The notes: generated by a model not told the origin, from the letters alone. Counted from the stretch's first letter, positions 43,644-52,476 are shown. The stretch: DNA of 64,000 nucleotides from a bacterium MS4 (GCA_000752215.1 CCFG01000017.1:434001-498000), one strand, 5' to 3'. Made by a program: numbers and translations.

Positions 43644-44294
43644 TTACTCTCTGTCGCTCAGGCGGTTGACGATTTTTTCGGCGGCCGTGTTGATATGGAA
43701 GTCAATCACTTCCTCCGCCGCCTTGTAATCGTAGACTTTTAATGTGCGGAGCAATTGGAAATGTTCGTTGACCGCGATCGACTGCTGATCCTCTCCGTGC
43801 GGCGCTATCAGGTAGCTTGACACTTCAAACTGGCCCTGCACCTTTACGTAGACACTGTCCAGACATTCGTTTCCGCCGCATTTGACAAGCTGTTTGTGGA
43901 AAAGCATATCCAGCTTGCGCGACTCCGCGATTTTGCCTTCAATCAGCGTACACGCACATCGGTCGGCAATCTGGGTCAATTCCGTGATACGAATGCTTTC
44001 ATTGGAACAAATCTGTTGGATTGCAAATTTTTCCAGAAGGAGCCTCACCGCGCAGATATCATAAATCTGTTCCCGGGTGAACTTTGGAACGACGACCTTG
44101 CCGTTGTTGGTAAGCGTCAGCATTCCTTCCACGCTCATCGCCTTGACCGCCTGAATGATCGGCGTGCGGCTTATTTCATATTTTTCGGCAATCTCGTCGA
44201 TAAACAGCTGCTGGCCGGGGACCCATTCCCCGTTGATGATGCAGTCCTTCAGTTTGTCAATTACAATTATATCCAGATTTTTTTTTACTGACAT
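43644..44294 (-). CDS. GntR-family regulator with FCD domain (module 2, first)
   Basis: 216 residues from the ATG at 44294 (GAGTGAG upstream; a GTG at 44300 is possible). The winged helix (FIDEIAEKYEISRTPIIQAV) is followed by a short FCD domain (DMLFHKQLVKCGGNECLD). Its N-terminus MSVKKNLDIIV is nearly the same as that of the regulator at 51739-52413, so the two are paralogues. It lies between the aldolase/kinase unit and the Liv 2 operon and probably controls one or both. Confidence 0.88.
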   Translation of the reverse strand: MSVKKNLDIIVIDKLKDCIINGEWVPGQQLFIDEIAEKYEISRTPIIQAVKAMSVEGMLTLTNNGKVVVPKFTREQIYDICAVRLLLEKFAIQQICSNESIRITELTQIADRCACTLIEGKIAESRKLDMLFHKQLVKCGGNECLDSVYVKVQGQFEVSSYLIAPHGEDQQSIAVNEHFQLLRTLKVYDYKAAEEVIDFHINTAAEKIVNRLSDRE

Positions 44295-44329
44295 GTACAC
44301 TCACTCATTAACTTTTTTAAGATGTATTT

Positions 44330-44358
44330 ATCATAGCATTTTCAGATATCCATGTCAA
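44330..44358 (-). promoter_or_regulatory. Sigma-A promoter of the GntR gene
   Basis: On the minus strand, TTGACA (44353-44358) and TATGAT (44330-44335) with 17 bases between. The AT-rich palindrome ends seven bases upstream of the -35 box. Confidence 0.75.
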
Positions 44359-44364
44359 TAAATA

Positions 44365-44390
44365 AATTTAAAATAAAAAATTTTTTATTT
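44365..44390. promoter_or_regulatory. AT-rich palindromic element (GntR gene)
   Basis: 26 bases identical to 51667-51692. The core, running to 44391, is a 22-base perfect palindrome of A and T. Its place just upstream of a -35 box fits a regulator site or an UP element. Confidence 0.6.
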
Positions 44391-44405
44391 TGCATTCTTT
44401 GGTGC

Positions 44406-45695
44406 TCAAAGAAGAAAACCCTCTTCGTCAAACTCCATTTCTTCCGGACTGCCAATCAGCTCCACGTCTTCCCTGTCCCGAATTTCTTCATACAGTGTTT
44501 CCGACACCTGAATTCTGTCCAGAGAAAGTGTGTTTCTGGCTCTCGCAATGCGGACCCGGTCGAAGCGGATGCCGTTGCATGTCCGGATACAGAGGAGCAG
44601 GGCTTCTTGGTCGTTATTGGCGTACATCGGGATCCGCCCGGCATTAAGCACCGTCGCGGTGACGGCGTTTATCCATGTGGGATTCCAGTCGACCCCATTC
44701 AGGCAGCGGCGGGTAGAAATATCCGCCATTGCCAGCCCGCTGCCGTTGTGATGGGTTTCCCTTGTCAATCCGCGGATAAACAGCTTTTGGGTGTGGAATT
44801 CGCCGGGAAACCCTTCGGAGGTATTCCTCCCAACAATATTGGGATCATAGCCGTTTCCGCTGATGTTCTTTCCGATTTCATCAAGGATCAGGACGTCGCA
44901 GTCCCTGAATTTGAATTTGGGCATTCTCCTTTTGGCAATTTCCAGCAGCTCCGCGTCCTTTTGAAGGAGCCTTTCCTTTTCGCAGACCTCCAGATTGCAG
45001 ATTTCGTCATACGCGTTCTGCACCACCCCAACCCCAAAAGCGACGGGGGCTTTTTCCAGAAATATCTGCGCGATTTGGGGAATCAGTTCCGCAAAGCGGC
45101 CAAACCCTTCCATATGGAACATGGACGCCCCTTTGTGCTTTGCAAGCCCGATGGCAATCATCTTTGCCATTCCGCTTTCGTGTTTTCCCCTGAAGTTTGT
45201 GTGCGGCTTGACCTTATTGAACACGACGATCCCGTCGGATTCCCACGCGTTTCTGTCGCAGTATAGAGGAGTTCCGTCCGGCAGCTCACCGTACCGGACT
45301 ACCTCCATGGAAGAGAGGACGGGTACCCCTATGGATTCCTCCGTGACATGGTACCCCGCAAGCAATTCCCGCTGACCTTCGGCGGTCGCCCCGCCGTGGC
45401 TCCCCATGGCGGGGACCAGGAACGGCTCCGCTCCCCACTCTTTCAGAATGTCGCAGACGGTTTTCAGTATCTGCACCAGATGGGGAATCCCCCGGCTGCC
45501 CACGGTCAGGCAGATCCGCCTGCTGCGGAAATGCTCCCTGTTTTCCAGATTGTTCTCCATTTGAAACCGGATGTGCCGCGCGAGATCAGTAATTTTATCA
45601 GCATCGTATTTTTGCCGGACGGTCACCATTTTCGGGATAACGACATGCTCCATTCCCTGAACCGTCAGATGGACTTCGGGAAAATCAATATACAT
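44406..45695 (-). CDS. LarA-family (lactate racemase domain) protein, copy 2
   Basis: 429 residues of another branch of the family: VPAMGSHGGATAEGQ (His100), NKVKPHTNFRGKHESGMAK (His165, Lys178), and LILDEIGKNISGNGYDPN in the middle. Members of this branch are often found with sugar-acid or amino-acid catabolic genes and are not proven lactate racemases. It follows livF of system 2 by 33 bases and ends the operon. It shares little direct sequence with the LarA-family protein at 36366-37814. AAAGGAGAG precedes the ATG. Confidence 0.82.
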   Translation of the reverse strand: MYIDFPEVHLTVQGMEHVVIPKMVTVRQKYDADKITDLARHIRFQMENNLENREHFRSRRICLTVGSRGIPHLVQILKTVCDILKEWGAEPFLVPAMGSHGGATAEGQRELLAGYHVTEESIGVPVLSSMEVVRYGELPDGTPLYCDRNAWESDGIVVFNKVKPHTNFRGKHESGMAKMIAIGLAKHKGASMFHMEGFGRFAELIPQIAQIFLEKAPVAFGVGVVQNAYDEICNLEVCEKERLLQKDAELLEIAKRRMPKFKFRDCDVLILDEIGKNISGNGYDPNIVGRNTSEGFPGEFHTQKLFIRGLTRETHHNGSGLAMADISTRRCLNGVDWNPTWINAVTATVLNAGRIPMYANNDQEALLLCIRTCNGIRFDRVRIARARNTLSLDRIQVSETLYEEIRDREDVELIGSPEEMEFDEEGFLL

Positions 45696-45728
45696 CTTCG
45701 TCGGCTCTCCTTTGACCCGGGCGGCTTA

Positions 45729-46439
45729 TCAGCCGCCCAGATACGCTTTCTTGATCTCGTCGCTGTTCAGGAGCGTGCCGCTGTCGCCGGAAGCGGTAAC
45801 CAGACCGTTTTCCAGCACATAGCAGCGGTTAGATACGCTCAGAGCCATGTACGCGTTTTGTTCCACGATGATAATCGGGATATTCATCATTTTATTGACC
45901 CTGACCAATACGTTGAACATATCGTCCACAATGACCGGCGCCAGCCCCAAAGACGGCTCGTCGCACATCAGCAGCAGCGGGTCGCTCATCAGTCCGCGCG
46001 CGATTGCAAGCATCTGCTGTTCGCCGCCGCTGAGACTGCCGGCCTTCTGACTCGCGCGTTCCTTCAGCCTGGGAAAAAGCTCATACATGGAATCAAGATG
46101 CTCGTTCAGCTGCTTTTGGGAAAACGATTTTGAATACGCACCCATTTCCAGATTGTTCAGCACAGTCATGTTCGGGAACACCTCGCGTCCCTCCGGAATG
46201 TATACGATCCCCTTACGCGTGATCATGTGGGTCTTTTTATCCGTGATATTTTCGCCGCGGTACTCAATGGTGCCGTTTCTAGCCTTTACCACTCCCATAA
46301 TGCAGTTCATCAGGGTCGTTTTTCCCGCACCGTTGGAACCGATAATCGAAATGATTTCCCCATCGCCGATTTCCATGGAGATATTATGTAACGCCTGCAC
46401 CTTGCCGTAAAAAGCATCTATTCCGTTAATTTTAAGCAA
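45729..46439 (-). CDS. livF: Liv-type ABC ATPase LivF (system 2)
   Basis: 236 residues from a TTG start with GGGAGGTGTG upstream. Walker A GSNGAGKT (34-41), signature LSGGEQQ, Walker B LLMCDEP, and VEQN in place of the switch His as usual. It ends in AYLGG. Same length as LivF of system 1 and very similar. Confidence 0.93.
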   Translation of the reverse strand: MLKINGIDAFYGKVQALHNISMEIGDGEIISIIGSNGAGKTTLMNCIMGVVKARNGTIEYRGENITDKKTHMITRKGIVYIPEGREVFPNMTVLNNLEMGAYSKSFSQKQLNEHLDSMYELFPRLKERASQKAGSLSGGEQQMLAIARGLMSDPLLLMCDEPSLGLAPVIVDDMFNVLVRVNKMMNIPIIIVEQNAYMALSVSNRCYVLENGLVTASGDSGTLLNSDEIKKAYLGG

Positions 46440-46459
46440 TCTTCACACCTCCCGTCGTA

Positions 46460-47242
46460 TTAATTCTGGCTCTGCGCCTGATATTTGCGCCCCAGATACG
46501 CCTTGATGACCTCGTCGTTGTTCTGGATTTCCTTCGGCGTCCCCTCGGCGATTTTCGAGCCGAAATTCAGCACCGTAATTTTGCTGCTGATTTTCATGAT
46601 AACGTCCATGTTGTGCTCGATCAGGAAGAAGTCCGTTCCGTCCTCGTAGACCTTCATGATGACCTTGACCAGCTCCGAGCGCTCCGAAGGGTTCAGCCCC
46701 GCCGCCGGTTCGTCCAGAAGAATCAGCTTCGGGCCGGTCATCAGGGCACGGGCCAGCTCGGAAATTTTCTGCCTGCCATAGGGCAGGTTTTCCATCAGCT
46801 CGTCCTTCCATTTGTACATGCCGATATAGTCAAGAATCTGCTCCGCTTTTTCCTTCAGCAGCTTTTCTTCCTTCTGCGCGCCGCGCATGTTGAACAAACC
46901 CTTTAAAATTCCCATGGGCGCTATTTCGTGTCCGCCGACCATCACATTTTCCAGCAGCGTCATGCTGGGGAACACCTTGATGTTCTGAAACGTTCTGCCG
47001 ATGCCGGAACGGGCCACCTGGAAGGTTGGAAGCCCTGAAATGGTTTTCCCGTCCAACTGCACCTCGCCCGAGGTAAGCGGAGTCACGCCCGTAATCAGGT
47101 TGATGGTGGTCGTTTTTCCAGCGCCGTTCGGGCCAATCAGAGCGTGGATCGTGCGGTGCTCCATGGTGAGCGACAGATCGTTTACCGCCACAAGTCCCTG
47201 AAAACGCTTCGTAATGTTACTGACCTGCAATAAACTACTCAT
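46460..47242 (-). CDS. livG: Liv-type ABC ATPase LivG (system 2)
   Basis: 260 residues from the ATG at 47242, overlapping the livM stop by eight bases. Walker A GPNGAGKT (37-44), signature LPYGRQ, Walker B LILLDEP and the switch His in LIEHNMD. It pairs with LivF. Confidence 0.93.
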   Translation of the reverse strand: MSSLLQVSNITKRFQGLVAVNDLSLTMEHRTIHALIGPNGAGKTTTINLITGVTPLTSGEVQLDGKTISGLPTFQVARSGIGRTFQNIKVFPSMTLLENVMVGGHEIAPMGILKGLFNMRGAQKEEKLLKEKAEQILDYIGMYKWKDELMENLPYGRQKISELARALMTGPKLILLDEPAAGLNPSERSELVKVIMKVYEDGTDFFLIEHNMDVIMKISSKITVLNFGSKIAEGTPKEIQNNDEVIKAYLGRKYQAQSQN

Positions 47243-48227
47243 TTTCCGCACCGCCTTCCTGTGTTTTTTGTCCCACACATTTTTTTCTTATCCAGCGGTA
47301 CAGCCTTCTGATCCCGTCACCCCAGCCGTTCGGCAGAAAAATCGCGCCGAGGACGATGATGGTGGCGAAAACCAGCTGATAATAGGTCCCCAGAAACCTT
47401 AAAACCTCCGGCAGGGCAGTCACGATCACCGCACCCACCACGTTGCCGACCACAGAGCCAATGCCGCCCACCATCAGCATGATAACGAAGTTGGCGGAAA
47501 GATCCGTATTGAAGGTGGATGGATTCATATAACCCATGTAATGCGCGTACATGCTGCCGCCTATCGAACCGAACACAGCGGCCAGGGTAAACGCCTTGAT
47601 TTTTACGCTTGCGATATTCACCCCGCACATTTCCACCGCTTCCACATTGTCGCGCAGGGATTTAAACACCCTGCCCCACTTGGAGTAGGTAATCCGACAC
47701 GCGATGAAAAAGGCGATCAGGGCAATCACTAAAAACAGATAATACACGCTCTGCTGTGTGTTGAACTTGAAACCGAAAACGGAAAACGGGGGAATCTGGC
47801 GCAGTCCCTGCGTGCCGCCGGTAACATCGTTCAGGTTTGCGCAGAGCAGCCTGACCACTTCCGCAAAGCCGATGGTGGTGAGGGACAGATAAACGCCCTT
47901 GATACGAAGGCTTGGGAAACCGAGACCAACGCCGATCAGAAGACCCATGCAAACCGCGGCCAGCATCCCGAGCCACGGGGAAATCCCCAGATTTTTGGAA
48001 AGCAGCGCGGAGGTATAAGCCCCCAAAGCGAAAATACCGGCTGTCCCCAGATTCATCTGGCCGGTCAGGCCGGTAATGAAATTCAGTCCCAGCACAATGA
48101 CGATGTTGATCAGCAGACGGTTGATCACCAGCATATAATAATCGTTTTTGACGAACACGGGCACCAACAGCATGAAGATGCTCAATAAAACGATGCCGGC
48201 CAGTTTTGTGATATTTGATTTTGTCAT
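47235..48227 (-). CDS. livM: Liv-type ABC permease LivM (system 2)
   Basis: 330 residues from the ATG at 48227 (AAAGGGGTGG upstream); the longer frame to 48359 overlaps livH. GLNFITGLTGQMNLGTAGIF and MVGGIGSVVGNVVGA match LivM of system 1 closely. Many membrane spans. Confidence 0.92.
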   Translation of the reverse strand: MTKSNITKLAGIVLLSIFMLLVPVFVKNDYYMLVINRLLINIVIVLGLNFITGLTGQMNLGTAGIFALGAYTSALLSKNLGISPWLGMLAAVCMGLLIGVGLGFPSLRIKGVYLSLTTIGFAEVVRLLCANLNDVTGGTQGLRQIPPFSVFGFKFNTQQSVYYLFLVIALIAFFIACRITYSKWGRVFKSLRDNVEAVEMCGVNIASVKIKAFTLAAVFGSIGGSMYAHYMGYMNPSTFNTDLSANFVIMLMVGGIGSVVGNVVGAVIVTALPEVLRFLGTYYQLVFATIIVLGAIFLPNGWGDGIRRLYRWIRKKCVGQKTQEGGAENE

Positions 48228-48240
48228 ACCGCCACCCCTT

Positions 48241-49110
48241 TCATGCTTTTTTGCCCAGTATTCCGCCGGGACGAACGAGTAAGAACAAAATGAGAAGAAC
48301 AAAGGATACGACATCCTTATACACCGCGGGCAGAACCGCAACGGAAAGATTTTCCACAATACCGATAATTAGGCCGCCCAGAATGGCGCCTGGCATATAT
48401 CCGAACCCGCCGATCACGCCGGCTGAAAAGCCCTTCAGCCCGATCATGGAAGCCATATTCACATCAATATTGAACAGCGGGATAATCAGCATACCGATGA
48501 TACAGCAGATAATGGAACTGATTCCTGTTGTGATGCAGATATTCTGGGACACGTTGATTCCCATGAGAGCCGCCGCTTTTTTGTTCTGTGCGACGCAGCG
48601 CATGGCCTTTCCGGTTTTGGTAAAGGTAAGAAACGTCTGCAGACAGGCGACGACAACAATGGAGACAACGCAGATGTAAAGATTTGCCTTTGTAATGCTG
48701 ATGTCATGAATAATCACATTTCCCGTCAGCCAGTTGGGGACGGTGAAGGGAATCGGCCCCCAAATTAGACGGGTAGCCTCGTAAAGAATTCTGCCAAGCA
48801 TAATTGTGCCCATGACGGCGAAAATGGTGGAACGCATGTTTCTAAGCGGGTTGAAGATGGTGGATGCGACAAGCGCCCCGACGATTCCGGAAACGATCAT
48901 CGCGATGATCACCGACAGCCAGGAGTTAAGGCCAAGCCCCAACACCAAGGTTCCCCCGAAGATATATGCTCCCAGGGTGATCAGCTTATCATGGCTGAAA
49001 TTAAGCAAGCCTGTAGAGTTCCAGACGAGTGTGTATTCTATGCCGACCAAAGCATAGATAAAGCCCAGCGCGATCCCGCTGACCAAAAGTTGAATCAATA
49101 TTGCCAACAT
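48241..49110 (-). CDS. livH: Liv-type ABC permease LivH (system 2)
   Basis: 289 residues from the ATG at 49110 (AAAAGGAGTG upstream). It has about eight membrane spans with the same landmark stretches as LivH of system 1 (GFIYALVGIEYTLVW, GLKGFSAGVIGGFGYMPG). It lies 13 bases before livM. Confidence 0.93.
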   Translation of the reverse strand: MLAILIQLLVSGIALGFIYALVGIEYTLVWNSTGLLNFSHDKLITLGAYIFGGTLVLGLGLNSWLSVIIAMIVSGIVGALVASTIFNPLRNMRSTIFAVMGTIMLGRILYEATRLIWGPIPFTVPNWLTGNVIIHDISITKANLYICVVSIVVVACLQTFLTFTKTGKAMRCVAQNKKAAALMGINVSQNICITTGISSIICCIIGMLIIPLFNIDVNMASMIGLKGFSAGVIGGFGYMPGAILGGLIIGIVENLSVAVLPAVYKDVVSFVLLILFLLVRPGGILGKKA

Positions 49111-49147
49111 TGGCTTGCACTCCTTTTCTACATGCGGATCATCGTTA

Positions 49148-49183
49148 TATGCCTCCCCGCCAAAACGGTGCGAGGGAGGCATA
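49148..49183 (-). other. Hairpin between binding-protein and livH genes (system 2)
   Basis: TATGCCTCCC and GGGAGGCATA form a ten-bp stem 22 bases after the binding-protein stop. No T-run follows. It holds the same place as the terminator-like hairpin of system 1. Confidence 0.65.
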
Positions 49184-49204
49184 CAAACTCCTTCCCAGAT
49201 AACG

Positions 49205-50398
49205 TTACTGAAGTTTTACTGTTTCCTGATAGACCGGTTCGGCATTGACCATCTTTGCAACGTGAACCTCATGAACCATGTCGTTGGTGGAATCCGTTGT
49301 CATGGTGCCGACCGGGACCTGCAGGTCCTTGGTCGCGGCGAGCGCGTCCCTGACCTTGGTTCTGTCCGTTGAACCGGCGGTCTTGATGGCTTCCAGCAGA
49401 GAAACGGCCGCGCCGTAATAAGAAGCGGAATAGAGCTCTGCGGGGACCTTGTACTTCGCTTCAAAATTCTTGATGAAAGTCTTGGTTACATCGACCGTAC
49501 TGGTGGAAACGAAGTCCGTCACGCCGTACCAGCCCTCTATTTGCTCGGGCTTGCACATTTCAATAACCTGCGGCATGGTGATACCGGGCGAGCTGATTAC
49601 CTTGGCATTGAGCCCCAGATCTTTGATTTGGCGGGCATGGATGGCGAGCTCAGGGTCATGGGTCCAGATCAGAACAGCGTCCACTTTCGCGTTTTTCATT
49701 TTCATGATCTGGCCGGTAAAATCCTTATCGTTGGTGTTGTGGCCTTCCGCAACATACTCCACGCCTGCCTTTTGGCAGTAGGCTTTCGCCACCTCGTTGC
49801 CTCCGGTGCCGAATTCATCGTTGTTGTAAAACATTCCGACTTTTTTCGCGCCAAGCTTTTCAACCGCATATTGGGCGGCAACCTCTGCGAAAACTGCATC
49901 GGAAGCACGGCAGCGGAACAGAAATTTGTTGTTTAACTGGGAAATTTTTGGGGTTGTTCCACCGGTCAAGGTCGGCACCCCGGCGGAAGCCACAACCTGT
50001 TCGATCGCCATGGCGTTCGTGCTTCTGTGCGGACCGACGATTCCTACGACCCCTTCGCTGATCAGCTTGTTGGCACAGGTGACCGCCATGTCCTGCAGGG
50101 TCTGGTCATCCTCCGTCAGAAGTTGCACCTTTTTCCCGAGCAAGCCTCCTTTATCATTGTACTCATCCACCGCGAGCTGCACCGCCTGCTGCATTCTGAG
50201 TCCATTGAGGGGGTTTGCGCCCGTAAGCATGGCGATCAGTCCGATCTTGATCGTGTCACCGGAAGACGCGGCTCCCGAACCTGCGGAGGCCTGCGCGCTG
50301 GCCGCACCGGAGGAATCCGTGGGGGAACCGTTACAGCCCGCAAGGCTCAGGGCCATACAAAATGCCAGAACAAATGCTGTTAATCTGGTTTTTTTCAT
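49205..50398 (-). CDS. Liv-type ABC transporter substrate-binding lipoprotein (system 2)
   Basis: 397 residues from the ATG at 50398 (AAAGGAGC upstream). Signal peptide with lipobox SLAGC, an Ala/Ser/Gly-rich linker, then the Leu/Ile/Val-binding fold (IKIGLIAMLTG, GIVGPHRSTN, VGMFYNNDEFGTGG). It resembles the protein at 3840-5090 along its length, including FYNND against SYNNND and EGHNTNDKDFTGQI against EGHNSGDKDLTGQI. That points to related ligands for the two systems. Confidence 0.92.
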   Translation of the reverse strand: MKKTRLTAFVLAFCMALSLAGCNGSPTDSSGAASAQASAGSGAASSGDTIKIGLIAMLTGANPLNGLRMQQAVQLAVDEYNDKGGLLGKKVQLLTEDDQTLQDMAVTCANKLISEGVVGIVGPHRSTNAMAIEQVVASAGVPTLTGGTTPKISQLNNKFLFRCRASDAVFAEVAAQYAVEKLGAKKVGMFYNNDEFGTGGNEVAKAYCQKAGVEYVAEGHNTNDKDFTGQIMKMKNAKVDAVLIWTHDPELAIHARQIKDLGLNAKVISSPGITMPQVIEMCKPEQIEGWYGVTDFVSTSTVDVTKTFIKNFEAKYKVPAELYSASYYGAAVSLLEAIKTAGSTDRTKVRDALAATKDLQVPVGTMTTDSTNDMVHEVHVAKMVNAEPVYQETVKLQ

Positions 50399-50458
50399 AG
50401 GTAAGCTCCTTTCATTTATCCGCATTTTGTTATGAATGAACCCTCATAACAAAACAGG

Positions 50459-51541
50459 TTACATAATGACCTTCATACATTCTTTTATTTTTTCATAGAG
50501 AACTTTATCTTCAGAAATCGTCTTCCGGTGCGTATAATCGATCAGCTCCTGCACGGTTTCCGGGGTGCAGTCGATCCCCAGCTGTCCGATCCGGGCGGGA
50601 ATGCCCATGGCGGCGAGCAGGGACTTTGCTTCGTCAATCTCCTTCTGCGGAGAACCGTTGACAGCCATCTGCAAAGGAATGGCCAGTCCGACGATCTCCC
50701 CGTGGAGGAAATTTCTTCTCGCTTCCTTATGCAGGCAGCAGACGGCGTCGTAGAAATTGTGGGCAATGGCCAACTGCTTTCCTCCCGTGGATAAATCGGA
50801 AACCATGCCAGTCAGCATAATGTTCATGCAGATCACATCGTCGAGCCAACCGCTGTCCACCTTGTTTTTCGCGTCTTCAATAGCCTGCAGCGCTTTTTGC
50901 ATGTAATTTTTATAAGTATAGTCCGCAATCCCCGTAGCGACTTCCGAAGTTGCCGTCATTCCCTCCGCGCCAAGGTTGAGCATGGTAAAGTAAAATTCCG
51001 GTTTTTTTGCCATTGCGTCCGCAATGCCGGAAGCCAGGTAGCGTGTGGGGCAGTTGTCGGCGACAAAGTCCAGGTCCACCAGCACCGCGCTGATTTCATG
51101 CGTTAAGAACTGGCTGCAGGCGACAGAGCCGTCCTCGCCGTAGGTTACGTAAAGAACCGCGTAAGCCGCACAGGTCGCTGCGGAAGTGGGCGCCGTAATA
51201 ATTTTTCTGTCCGTAAGATTTCCCGCCCCCTTGGCAATATCAATCACCTTGCCGCCACCCAGACCGACAACCACTTCTGAGCCGGTGTCCCGCAGCCTTT
51301 TCGCGATCCATTCAAAAGATTTTTGCGTGGAGGGCCCTTCGAACTCGTCGACTGTAAAGCGGACCCCGCTTTTTTCCATGCTTTCTTTTACAATATCGCC
51401 GGTTTTGTTCCAAACCGTTGAATCAGTTACTATGTAGGCTGTTTTCCCGCAGAAGGATACTTCCTGCCCGATCTGCTTCAGCGCGCCGTGGCATTGGGTG
51501 TATCTTCCAGCGCCCACCTGAATGTTGTTACCGTCTAACAT
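50459..51541 (-). CDS. GldA-like iron/zinc-dependent alcohol dehydrogenase (copy 2)
   Basis: 360 residues from the ATG at 51541 (AGGAGGTCACAG upstream). Side by side with the copy at 1547-2629 it aligns without a gap and by hand count about half of the residues are identical, including GGGK (95-98), Asp175, His261 and His280. It is the first gene of the Liv 2 operon, 60 bases before the binding-protein gene, so its substrate is probably the imported compound or an early product. Confidence 0.9.
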   Translation of the reverse strand: MLDGNNIQVGAGRYTQCHGALKQIGQEVSFCGKTAYIVTDSTVWNKTGDIVKESMEKSGVRFTVDEFEGPSTQKSFEWIAKRLRDTGSEVVVGLGGGKVIDIAKGAGNLTDRKIITAPTSAATCAAYAVLYVTYGEDGSVACSQFLTHEISAVLVDLDFVADNCPTRYLASGIADAMAKKPEFYFTMLNLGAEGMTATSEVATGIADYTYKNYMQKALQAIEDAKNKVDSGWLDDVICMNIMLTGMVSDLSTGGKQLAIAHNFYDAVCCLHKEARRNFLHGEIVGLAIPLQMAVNGSPQKEIDEAKSLLAAMGIPARIGQLGIDCTPETVQELIDYTHRKTISEDKVLYEKIKECMKVIM

Positions 51542-51666
51542 TCTGTGACCTCCTGTTTCTGGATCAATTAGTGTAAATCCATGTAATATCTCAAAAGCCG
51601 GATTCCGGGGCTGCCGCAGAGAAAGCGGCCCAAAATCAGCTAAATCGAGCAATTAACTTTATTTTT

Positions 51667-51692
51667 AATTTAAAATAAAAAATTTTTTATTT
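51667..51692. promoter_or_regulatory. AT-rich palindromic element (Liv 2 operon)
   Basis: 26 bases identical to 44365-44390, located 126 bases before the start of the GldA-like gene. A 20-base core is a perfect palindrome. Confidence 0.58.
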
Positions 51693-51702
51693 ATTTTTTT
51701 TA

Positions 51703-51725
51703 ATCCCTCCCGGTTCGGGAGGGAT
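51703..51725. terminator. Hairpin between the GntR gene and the Liv 2 operon
   Basis: A ten-bp stem ATCCCTCCCG/CGGGAGGGAT with a three-base loop. The T-rich tail (GTTTTATTTT) lies on the plus strand, although the neighbouring genes are on the minus strand, so it may insulate against plus-strand transcription or simply separate the units. Confidence 0.5.
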
Positions 51726-51738
51726 GTTTTATTTTCTA

Positions 51739-52413
51739 TTATATTTCATTGGCGACTGGAAAATCGGACTTTTTACGGATTTCCAACAGTTGGCCACGAA
51801 TACTTAAAATATGTTCTTCGACCAGAGCAATGGCTTTGTCTTTGTCAAACTGTTTCAGGTACGCGAACAGTGCCATATGGTCTGCGGACGCAACTCCCTG
51901 CATCCTGCTTGTGGAATTCATGGTAAGATAGCTGGCGACCAGAAATCTGCCCTGAATGGAGTCATACACGTCCGTAATGCAGTCGTTGCCCGCCAGAGCA
52001 ACCATTTTCTTGTGAAAGTTGAGGTCTTCCTTACAGGATTTCACATACTCCCCTTGCTTAACGTACTCGCTGCACAGCAGTGCGGGCTGCGTCAGAGTTT
52101 CTACCGCGTTACCGTCTTTTTTATCACATATTTCCGTGACGGCAAATCGTTCAATCAGGATTCTCGCCTTACAGATATCGGTAATTTCCTTATCGTCATA
52201 CTGGGGAACAATGATACGGCCGTTGCTTTTCACTTCAAGAATTCGCTCGTTCGCAAGCAATTTGACTGCCTGTATGACAGGGGTGCGGCTTACCCCGTAT
52301 TTGTCCGTCAGCTCATCGACAAAGATCTTCTGCCCCTGCAGATACTCCCCGCTGATTAGACTGTCTTTTATTTTCTCATAGACAATCATGTCCAGGTTTT
52401 TTTTTATTGACAC
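51739..52413 (-). CDS. GntR-family regulator with FCD domain (module 2, second)
   Basis: 224 residues from a GTG at 52413 with AAGGACG upstream. This start matches the N-terminus of the paralogue at 43644-44294; an ATG at 52452 would add 13 residues. The winged helix reads FVDELTDKYGVSRTPVIQAV and the FCD part DLNFHKKMVALAGNDCITD. It lies upstream of the Liv 2 operon on the same strand. Confidence 0.87.
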   Translation of the reverse strand: MSIKKNLDMIVYEKIKDSLISGEYLQGQKIFVDELTDKYGVSRTPVIQAVKLLANERILEVKSNGRIIVPQYDDKEITDICKARILIERFAVTEICDKKDGNAVETLTQPALLCSEYVKQGEYVKSCKEDLNFHKKMVALAGNDCITDVYDSIQGRFLVASYLTMNSTSRMQGVASADHMALFAYLKQFDKDKAIALVEEHILSIRGQLLEIRKKSDFPVANEI

Positions 52414-52447
52414 GGTACATCGTCCTTCGCATTTCGATCTTTTCTTT

Positions 52448-52476
52448 ATCATATATCAAAGCTGTACAAAAAACAA
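52448..52476 (-). promoter_or_regulatory. Promoter of the second module 2 GntR gene
   Basis: On the minus strand, TTGTTT (52471-52476) and TATGAT (52448-52453) with 17 bases between. A loose AT-rich inverted repeat lies upstream at about 52480-52517. Confidence 0.5.
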
